Positions 27,720-33,037 of a DNA stretch of 33,037 nucleotides are shown in pieces. Numbering within the stretch: position 1 is the stretch's first letter; each line of letters opens with the position of its first letter. The notes under the pieces were generated by a model that worked only from the letters and a program-made list of their open reading frames with translations, searched no databases and was not told the DNA's origin. The position numbers were made by a program, and so were the translations under genes. The stretch lies in NCBI GenBank assembly GCA_024277615.1, contig JAJRUW010000007.1, positions 1 through 33,037 of the forward strand. The letters run 5' to 3'. The DNA comes from Fidelibacterota bacterium (GTDB lineage Bacteria; Fidelibacterota; Marinisomatia; SCGC-AAA003-L08; JACNLC01).

Positions 27720-28961
27720 TTATTTTTTTGAGGCCCGGTAGTGACCGGCTGATTTGTGGTTGAGCACAAAACGGATGATTTCCCGGGCTATCCGGTCTTT
27801 GCGGTCTTTCGGAATTTCGAGCTTTTCACCGTTTTTGGAAAAAATGACCACTCGATTTGTGGGGACTTCAAACCCGGCTCCCTCTTCATTGGCATAGTTC
27901 AGTACAATGAAATCCGTATCTTTGGTTTCCATTTTTCGACGTGCTTCGGCCTCTCCGTTTTCGGTTTCGAGGGCAAAAGCGACGATAATTGCATCGCTGG
28001 TCCCTCTGATTGATCTGAGAATATCCGTAGTCGGCGAAAGGGAGAGTCTCAAGTCATCTGTACCTCTTTTAATTTTTTCCGTTTTTGGATTTTCCAAAGT
28101 GTAATCTGAAACGGCGGCGGCCATGAAAATGAAATCAGGGTGTATTGTGGTGATCGTCTCCGCCACTGCAACGGCCATATCCTGTGCACTGACAACCGGC
28201 TTCAGCATCACTTCAGGCACATCCGGCAAAGCTGTCGGACCGGCAATCAGGGTCACTTCAGCTCCCATGTCCCGTGCAGATTCGGCAATGGCATATCCCA
28301 TTCTTCCGCTGGACCGATTTGAGATATAACGAACGGGATCAAGAGCCTCGCGGGTAGGTCCTGCGGTAACCAGCACCTGTTTCCCTCTCAGTGGCTGGGG
28401 AATATTGAAAAGCTCCCGGATAGCATTCAGAATTTTTCCCGCTGCCGGCAGACGGCCCTCACCTTCATGCAGACTCGCCAGCGGACCATGTTCGGGGTTG
28501 AGGACTTTTATACCTCTCGCACGCAATTTTGTGACCGCCTCGGCCGTGGCCGGATTCTGCCACATACGCGAATTCATCGCCGGGACGAACAATGTGGGTT
28601 GTTCGCAGACCGATAAAGTCGTTGTGACCAGATCATCTGCAACTCCCCCTGCCGCTTTACAAATGACATTGGCCGTGGCCGGAGCCACTACAATGGCATC
28701 TTCCTCCAACGACAGTTCTATGTGTTCAAGTCCGGCTTTCGGGGATACGGGGAACAGCTCAGTCAGCACTTCACGACCGGTTAGTGCTGCGAATGTGGCA
28801 GGTCCGACAAATTTTTGAGCGGCGTCGGTCATCATAACCTGCACAACGGCCCCCTCTTTTCGCAGCAGGCGGATGATCTCACAGACTTTATAAGCAGCAA
28901 TTGATCCCGTAATGCAGAAGAGAATTTGCTTTTGTTTTAAACCGACAGACTCATCAGGCAT
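27720..28961 (-). CDS. coaBC: Bifunctional phosphopantothenoylcysteine decarboxylase / phosphopantothenate-cysteine ligase
   Basis: CoaBC makes 4'-phosphopantetheine in CoA synthesis: the C-terminal half joins Cys to phosphopantothenate and the N-terminal flavoprotein half decarboxylates the product. It has 413 residues. The CoaC half shows CITGSIAAYKVCEIIR, HIELS (catalytic His), APATANVICKAAGG and the binding clamp PAMNSRMW; the flap reads ASLHEGEGRL, without the Cys of the E. coli ACGDxGxGRM. The CoaB half shows VTAGPTREALDPVRYISNRS, SGRMGYA and AAAVSDY. It lies 14 bases after the methyltransferase stop. Confidence 0.96.
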   Translation of the reverse strand: MPDESVGLKQKQILFCITGSIAAYKVCEIIRLLRKEGAVVQVMMTDAAQKFVGPATFAALTGREVLTELFPVSPKAGLEHIELSLEEDAIVVAPATANVICKAAGGVADDLVTTTLSVCEQPTLFVPAMNSRMWQNPATAEAVTKLRARGIKVLNPEHGPLASLHEGEGRLPAAGKILNAIRELFNIPQPLRGKQVLVTAGPTREALDPVRYISNRSSGRMGYAIAESARDMGAEVTLIAGPTALPDVPEVMLKPVVSAQDMAVAVAETITTIHPDFIFMAAAVSDYTLENPKTEKIKRGTDDLRLSLSPTTDILRSIRGTSDAIIVAFALETENGEAEARRKMETKDTDFIVLNYANEEGAGFEVPTNRVVIFSKNGEKLEIPKDRKDRIAREIIRFVLNHKSAGHYRASKK

Positions 28962-28975
28962 CTGTTTTTGCTCCT

Positions 28976-29617
28976 TTATTTCAGACGTTGACAGACCATC
29001 AGGCCGTCTCTGAGTGGCAGAAGAAAATTAATAACCCGTTCATCCAGCCGGATCTTGTCACCTAATTTCCTCAGTACTGCAGACTCGGGAGTGACAGGGT
29101 TCAGGACGGTGCCGCTCCACAGCATATTGTCCAGAATGATCACACCGCCTATTTTAACGAGTTCCAGGCAAAGTTCGTAATATGCAGGATAACTTACCTT
29201 ATCGGCATCGATGAAGGCCAGATCGAATGAATCTGCAGCGAATTGCTTCAATGTATCCCTGGCCGGACCGAAGTGGAGACTGATCTTGGTTTTATATTTG
29301 GATTTTGCGAAAAACCGTGCGGCAACATTTTTATGTTTTAAATCCATTTCACAAGTGTGAACTTCGCCATCATCCGCAATAACTTCGGCCATGGTCAGTG
29401 CACTATAGCCGGAAAATGTACCGATATCCAATACCTTCACAGCTTTTAAAAGCCGGCATGTAAACTGTAAAAAATTACCTACCTCTGCACCGGAGATCAT
29501 ACTGGAATTCTCCATTTGATTAAGCGTGTAGTCGAACACTTCCTTAAGAAGGGGGCCGGGCTCTGCGGATTGCCCGGAACAATAGGCCTGTATGGCCGGT
29601 GAGATTATCCCTGTCAT
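28976..29617 (-). CDS. SAM-dependent O-methyltransferase, caffeoyl-CoA type
   Basis: This 213-residue class I methyltransferase has the glycine loop VLDIGTFSGYSALTMAE near residue 60, the acidic residue after beta-2 in CEMD, and the catalytic and metal-site region LAFIDADKVSYPAYYE and IILDNMLWSGTV. This is the bacterial family close to caffeoyl-CoA and catechol O-methyltransferases; the substrate is not predictable. It overlaps the glutaredoxin stop by 1 base (TGATG). Confidence 0.9.
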   Translation of the reverse strand: MTGIISPAIQAYCSGQSAEPGPLLKEVFDYTLNQMENSSMISGAEVGNFLQFTCRLLKAVKVLDIGTFSGYSALTMAEVIADDGEVHTCEMDLKHKNVAARFFAKSKYKTKISLHFGPARDTLKQFAADSFDLAFIDADKVSYPAYYELCLELVKIGGVIILDNMLWSGTVLNPVTPESAVLRKLGDKIRLDERVINFLLPLRDGLMVCQRLK

Positions 29618-29877
29618 CAGGGCTTAGCCTGACTCCCCAGCAGGGCCTCCAACTTTCCGGAACTGTCCAACTTGATCAGGTTTGAATATCCGCCGATGGA
29701 TTTACCGTTGATTTGTATTTGAGGAACCGAAGCCCCGCCGGTTATTTTTGCCAATTGGGATCTGCTGATATGCCGGGCTTCTATATCAACTTCTTCATAG
29801 CTGATACCTTTGCTGTCCAGGAATCTTTTGGCATTATTGCAATGCGGGCACCAGGAGGTTGTATAAATTTTTACCAT
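29617..29877 (-). CDS. Glutaredoxin
   Basis: This 86-residue glutaredoxin of the GrxC type has the active site WCPHC at about 9-13, the cis-Pro motif ASVPQI and the glutathione-binding GGYSNL. It reduces disulfides or mixed disulfides with glutathione or an equivalent thiol. It is divergent from the peroxiredoxin gene 120 bases away, so a shared redox role is plausible. It is the first gene of the minus-strand set with the methyltransferase and coaBC. Confidence 0.9.
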   Translation of the reverse strand: MVKIYTTSWCPHCNNAKRFLDSKGISYEEVDIEARHISRSQLAKITGGASVPQIQINGKSIGGYSNLIKLDSSGKLEALLGSQAKP

Positions 29878-29996
29878 GTAAAAACCTTTCGTTTTAAATG
29901 CTCAACTTATCCCTGATTTATCCTTTCAGCACAGAGATTCTATCCATTAAATTTATGACAGATAATATATCAGATAATATCAGACAGGAGACAAAA

Positions 29997-30455
29997 ATGT
30001 TAATAGATGCAGGGGAAAAAGCTCCCGACTTCACTTTGCCTGATGCTAACGGCAATAGCATTTCGTTAAAGGATTACAGCGGTAAGAAAATCATCCTTTG
30101 GTTTTTCCCAAAGGCCAATACACCCGGTTGAATCACCGAAGGGCAGGGATTCCGTGATGAATTCCATAAATTTGAGGAACGGAACATACAGATTCTGGGT
30201 GTATCGGCCGATCCTCCCGCAAAACAAAAAAAATTCGTTGAAAAGCAGGGTTTTCAGTTTCCGCTTCTCTGTGATGTGGACCACGAAATGCTGATGGCCT
30301 ATGGTGTCTGGGGTCTAAAAAAATTCATGGGCAGAGAATATATGGGCATTACGCGGACAACATATCTCATTGATGAAGCGGGGATCATTGTTAAAGTCTA
30401 TCCCAAAGTTAAAGTTAAAACTCATGCCGGTGAAATCCTGGAATATTGGCAGTGA
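29997..30455 (+). CDS. bcp: Bcp/PrxQ-type peroxiredoxin, candidate selenoprotein with TGA at the peroxidatic Cys codon
   Basis: The protein has 152 residues if the TGA at 30129-30131 is read through. It starts MLIDAGEKAPDFTLPDANGN with AGGAG (29986-29990) six bases upstream. Then come ILWFFPKANTPG, the TGA codon 45, and ITEGQGFRDEFHKF. In Bcp/PrxQ proteins this position is the peroxidatic Cys of PGC(T/I)xEA. The position of the second Cys five residues later is Gln, so there is no adjacent resolving Cys. The frame runs intact to a TGA stop at 30453-30455, ending VKTHAGEILEYWQ. Peroxiredoxins with selenocysteine here are known, for example PrxU. The TGA is followed at once by a possible SECIS hairpin. 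The alternative is a Cys-to-stop mutation or error. The enzyme reduces hydroperoxides; the divergent glutaredoxin may be its reductant. Confidence 0.85.
30132..30158 (+). promoter_or_regulatory. Candidate bacterial SECIS hairpin after the peroxiredoxin TGA
   Basis: Immediately after TGA, ATCAC (30132-30136) pairs with GTGAT (30154-30158). After one C-C mismatch, GAA (30138-30140) pairs with TTC (30150-30152). The 9-base loop is GGGCAGGGA. Bacterial SECIS elements lie within about 40 bases of the UGA and have a small G-bearing loop. The loop here is rather close to the UGA (10-18 bases), so the match is suggestive only. Confidence 0.4.
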
Positions 30456-30500
30456 GCTTATAATGTCGAGCTCGAACACAACGATTGGATGGAAAACAGG

Positions 30501-30527
30501 GGTAAATTTATAACAGCTGAATTTACC
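30501..30527. other. AT-rich inverted repeat after the peroxiredoxin
   Basis: GGTAAATT (30501-30508) and AATTTACC (30520-30527) are perfect 8-bp complements around an 11-base spacer, in the gap between convergent genes. It could be a weak terminator for the peroxiredoxin, since a T-rich stretch follows about 15 bases later. Confidence 0.3.
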
Positions 30528-30589
30528 ACTGAATTATTATTTTACGGACCTTCTAAAATTGTATCTGTTACATTTCTGAAGGCCGGCCG

Positions 30590-30880
30590 CTATTTGGTAA
30601 CCGTAACCGTCCGGGAACTCACTGTAACATAACTTGCCGGTATTCCGATTAAAATATCGATAGCCGAAGTTTCTGTTTTTATCTCGTAATTTGCAGCATC
30701 ACCTGCCATTTCATGCGTATCAACTTCATTTAACGGAACGAGCCCGAACAGGATATACCATTGACGTGCCTGTACCATTTCTCCAGTCTGCGGACCGTTT
30801 CCAATCGTGTGTATATGTGTCGTACACCCGATGACAAATAAGGATAGCAGAATTACTAACAATATTCCAGTTTTTTTCAT
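30590..30880 (-). CDS. Bor-like small lipoprotein
   Basis: This 96-residue protein has a lipoprotein signal MKKTGILLVILLSLFVIGC, with the lipobox Cys at residue 19. The mature part resembles the Bor/lom family of small outer-membrane lipoproteins: HTIGNGPQTGE, then WYILFGLVPLNEVD and a conserved YEIKTETS segment. Phage Bor aids serum survival in E. coli; here the role is unknown and no phage genes are nearby. GGAGG lies 5 bases before the ATG. It starts one base after the upstream lipoprotein stop, so the two are probably co-transcribed. Confidence 0.75.
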   Translation of the reverse strand: MKKTGILLVILLSLFVIGCTTHIHTIGNGPQTGEMVQARQWYILFGLVPLNEVDTHEMAGDAANYEIKTETSAIDILIGIPASYVTVSSRTVTVTK

Positions 30881-30881
30881 T

Positions 30882-31457
30882 TTACCTCCGTTTTGTTTGG
30901 TTTATTTTCAGCGTTCCGATTGAAGATTCGATGCTCTCCAATTTCTTTTCGTAAATAGTTCTGGGAATAAAATAATCAATTTGGTAATAATTACCTGCTA
31001 CCCTGCAAAACAACTTGAAGGCAACGGTCTCTGGTGTGGTAATTAAATACTGAACAACTTCGACATTATCGACGGAAAACTGTCCTCTGGTTATCTGATC
31101 GCTCTTAAAACTATCTCTGAGAAATTTTTCAAAATTTTCATCCAGTGTCTTGAAAGGTTCGGTGTTGTTGCTGAGCTGGTTTACGAGGATGAAGATGCCG
31201 TCAGGTGACCTCATAATCGTTTTTAATTTCAATTGGAAATACGCCGCTGAATCCGTTTCGATGACAGTTTGAATATTATTGCGTTGCAGGCCTGTTATTT
31301 CACTGCATTCAACCGGGAACTGCAGGCTCAGCAAAGAGTCAACCGCAACCGGCGATGACAGTAATGCAGGCTGCACATTGAAATTGAGTGGCAGGAAATC
31401 GGTTTTTGCGGAAGAGGCCGAATTACAGGACATCAGGCCTATCGCCGTCAGAAGCAA
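30882..31457 (-). CDS. Putative lipoprotein of unknown function, start uncertain
   Basis: The assigned frame, from a TTG, gives 191 residues and begins MLLTAIGLMSC, with a lipobox Cys. That start gives a signal peptide without a basic N-terminus. The same frame stays open upstream to a TAA at 31524-31526 and reads SNLLFGKSIFLLLL just before, a better signal peptide. No ATG, GTG or TTG occurs there; an ATA codon at 31509-31511 sits about 9 bases after AAGGA. The true start may therefore be a rare codon or a changed ATG. The mature region (SLQFPVECSEITGL, GQFSVDNVEVVQYLI) matches no family I know. It lies directly upstream of the Bor-like gene. Confidence 0.65.
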   Translation of the reverse strand: MLLTAIGLMSCNSASSAKTDFLPLNFNVQPALLSSPVAVDSLLSLQFPVECSEITGLQRNNIQTVIETDSAAYFQLKLKTIMRSPDGIFILVNQLSNNTEPFKTLDENFEKFLRDSFKSDQITRGQFSVDNVEVVQYLITTPETVAFKLFCRVAGNYYQIDYFIPRTIYEKKLESIESSIGTLKINQTKRR

Positions 31458-31693
31458 CAGGAATATGCTCTTGCCAAACAGCAGATTTGAGGATTGTGGA
31501 TAAATATGTATTCTGTTGATTCCTTAAATGGTTATAGCTGAAACAATCAGATTAAATCAAATACATTAATCTTGAAAAATAATTTTCATCCTTGATTTAA
31601 ATTACGACTCCCGCTGTCAGACGGACAACCAAAAAGGCTGAAATTAATTCCTGAATATGATCCGCTTGCACGGATACCGGCAGGTGAAGATGA

Positions 31694-32638
31694 TCATTTT
31701 ATTTTCAGCACAATCTTACCCCGGACTCTACCGCTTTCACTTTCAAGATGAGCTTCCCGGACTGCCTGCACGGGCAAGGTTTTATGGAGTATTGGCTTCA
31801 GCCGGCCGTTTTCACACAACTCCTTCAAATATTCAAGATCCCTAACTGAGGTCCTGACCAGTAAATTCCTGGCGCTTTTTCCGTTTAGCGGACGAGTGAT
31901 CAATTCCGTGAAAAATCCTCCAGCAGTTGGAATTGTAGTGATATACCGGCCCTTGTGTGTAAGCAGCGGACGGGCTTTCCAAAAGGTTCCGGAGGCCACC
32001 GCATCAAAGATAATATCGTATTTTTCAGTTTGTTTCCAGGGATTTGAGCTGGTATAATCAATCACTTTGCCGGCACCAAGGTTTTTAACAAATTCCAGGT
32101 TTTTTGTGCTGCAAACGCCGCAGACATTTGCTCCGAGGGCCCGGGCAATCTGGACAGCGAAACTGCCTACTCCGCCGGCTGCGCCGTTTATCAGTACATG
32201 CTTTCCTCTGGTCAATTTTCCCCTGTCACGTAAACCCTGAAGCGCAGTCATGGCTGCAAGGGGGATAGCCGCCGCCGCTTCAAAAGAGATATTCGCGGGT
32301 TTAAAGAAAAATCCCCCTGCAGGGACTGCCAGAAATTCGGCGCAGGCACCCCCTTTCACTGCCGGAACCATACCGTAAACTTCAGCTCCGGGTTTATAAA
32401 CCGAAACCTTCGAACCGGCCTCGTGGATAATTCCTGCGAAATCTGCACCCGTAGAACGAGGAAATTTCCAGCCGGTCACTAATTTAAGGTCCCCTCTTCT
32501 TATCTTCCAATCAACCGGATTAACGGAGGAAGCATATACTTTTACCAGCACTTCATTAGGTTTAATTGCCGGTATTTCGAGATCGGTGTATTCCAGCACT
32601 TCAGCCGCTCCGTATTGGTTGTAGATTACAGCTTTCAT
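31694..32638 (-). CDS. MDR-family NAD(P)-dependent alcohol dehydrogenase / quinone oxidoreductase
   Basis: This medium-chain dehydrogenase/reductase has about 314 residues and lacks the structural zinc site. It starts MKAVIYNQYGAAEVLEYTDL, has SSVNPVDWKIRRG, GADFAGIIHEAG, the Rossmann loop INGAAGGVGSFAVQIA and YDIIFDAVAS. The type fits zinc-independent quinone or enone reductases (COG0604). The substrate is unknown. The ATG at 32638 is preferred over in-frame starts 3 and 12 bases earlier. It lies 21 bases after the hydrolase stop, probably in one transcript. Confidence 0.9.
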   Translation of the reverse strand: MKAVIYNQYGAAEVLEYTDLEIPAIKPNEVLVKVYASSVNPVDWKIRRGDLKLVTGWKFPRSTGADFAGIIHEAGSKVSVYKPGAEVYGMVPAVKGGACAEFLAVPAGGFFFKPANISFEAAAAIPLAAMTALQGLRDRGKLTRGKHVLINGAAGGVGSFAVQIARALGANVCGVCSTKNLEFVKNLGAGKVIDYTSSNPWKQTEKYDIIFDAVASGTFWKARPLLTHKGRYITTIPTAGGFFTELITRPLNGKSARNLLVRTSVRDLEYLKELCENGRLKPILHKTLPVQAVREAHLESESGRVRGKIVLKIK

Positions 32639-32659
32639 CATCTGCAGCACCGATCGGTA

Positions 32660-33037
32660 TTATTTTGCACCGGCGTTGTCTCCGTCTGCCGGAAAGAATT
32701 TGGAGAAAAAGTTCCGAAGACCATTCAGATAAAGCTCCTTTGAGGTTTTAAAACCTGTGTTATGTGTGCCTGATATTTTGAGAAACATCTTTTTGCCGGT
32801 GAGGTTATTGAAGAGCTCTCTGCCATGTCGAAAGGGTACGATTTCATCTTCGTCACTATGGATTACCAGTACCGGGCATTTGACTCTTTTGAGATAATTC
32901 TGCGTATCATAGCTGAAGCATGTAAGCAGACGAACCGGTAAATACGGATATAATTTAGCACCCAGCGCCTGAATAGAAATGAATCCGGATTCAATGATCA
33001 GGGCGGATGGATTCTGGCTGGCCGCTACCCTGGCTGC
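32660..33037 (-). CDS. Alpha/beta hydrolase, C-terminal part only (cut by the window edge)
   Basis: The minus-strand frame from the edge to the TAA at 32660-32662 gives 126 residues with no start inside the window. It reads ARVAASQNPSALIIESGF, then NYLKRVKCPVLVIHSDEDEI (catalytic Asp), VPFRHGRELF and KISGTHNTGF (catalytic His). This matches the C-terminal half of Bem46/ABHD13-type serine hydrolases; the nucleophile Ser would lie just before the visible part. Function is unknown. Confidence 0.85.
   Translation of the reverse strand, partial: AARVAASQNPSALIIESGFISIQALGAKLYPYLPVRLLTCFSYDTQNYLKRVKCPVLVIHSDEDEIVPFRHGRELFNNLTGKKMFLKISGTHNTGFKTSKELYLNGLRNFFSKFFPADGDNAGAK

Noticed and set aside
30590-30880. 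Prophage remnant because of the Bor-like protein
   Set aside because: No integrase, structural phage gene or attachment repeat was seen nearby.

Overview
The window looks like a chromosomal segment of a free-living bacterium of the Fibrobacterota-Chlorobi-Bacteroidota (FCB) group, possibly a marine lineage such as Candidatus Marinimicrobia. This is an inference from three things. Two large secreted proteins end in a type IX secretion (T9SS) type C-terminal domain with the YPNPFNP motif. A PorX-type response regulator lies directly downstream of them. The secreted proteins are rich in Ca-binding thrombospondin-3-like, cohesin-like and dockerin-like modules, which are common in that group. No rRNA, tRNA, CRISPR array, phage gene or transposase was seen.

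Layout. (1) Positions 2-8078: two giant secreted modular proteins, the first cut by the window edge, followed by a strong hairpin terminator at 8107-8136. (2) Positions 8216-19119: a long, tightly packed plus-strand run: porX, tsaE, tsaB, rimI-like, accD, guaA, glmS, pgeF-like (yfiH), uppP, holA, an ECF sigma factor and its anti-sigma factor. Many junctions overlap (ATGA, TGATG, TAGTG), so co-transcription is likely. (3) Positions 19176-22148: two divergent secreted proteins ending in dockerin-like pairs, a beta-helix protein and a PHB-depolymerase-type esterase. (4) Positions 22192-24884, minus strand: a three-gene ABC exporter (ATPase plus two ABC-2 permeases). (5) Positions 25430-26665: an HDOD protein and a small PAS protein. 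(6) Positions 26719-29877, minus strand: radC, then coaBC, an O-methyltransferase and a glutaredoxin. (7) Positions 29997-30455: a Bcp-type peroxiredoxin whose catalytic Cys codon is TGA. (8) Positions 30590-33037, minus strand: a Bor-like lipoprotein, an unknown lipoprotein, an MDR oxidoreductase and a partial alpha/beta hydrolase.

How the genes may fit together. PorX is the known T9SS response regulator, and the two upstream proteins carry T9SS-type sorting domains. The first protein has three cohesin-like domains, each apparently inserted inside an FN3 domain. Three other secreted proteins nearby carry dockerin-like Ca-binding pairs. A surface scaffold that recruits dockerin-bearing enzymes is therefore possible but unproven.

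The most notable sequence-level oddity is that three conserved genes each contain one internal in-frame stop, a different one each time: accD TAG, glmS TAA and peroxiredoxin TGA. The TGA falls exactly on the peroxidatic Cys and is followed by a SECIS-like hairpin, so selenocysteine is the leading reading. The accD and glmS stops replace a conserved Ser and Glu and look like point mutations or sequence errors.
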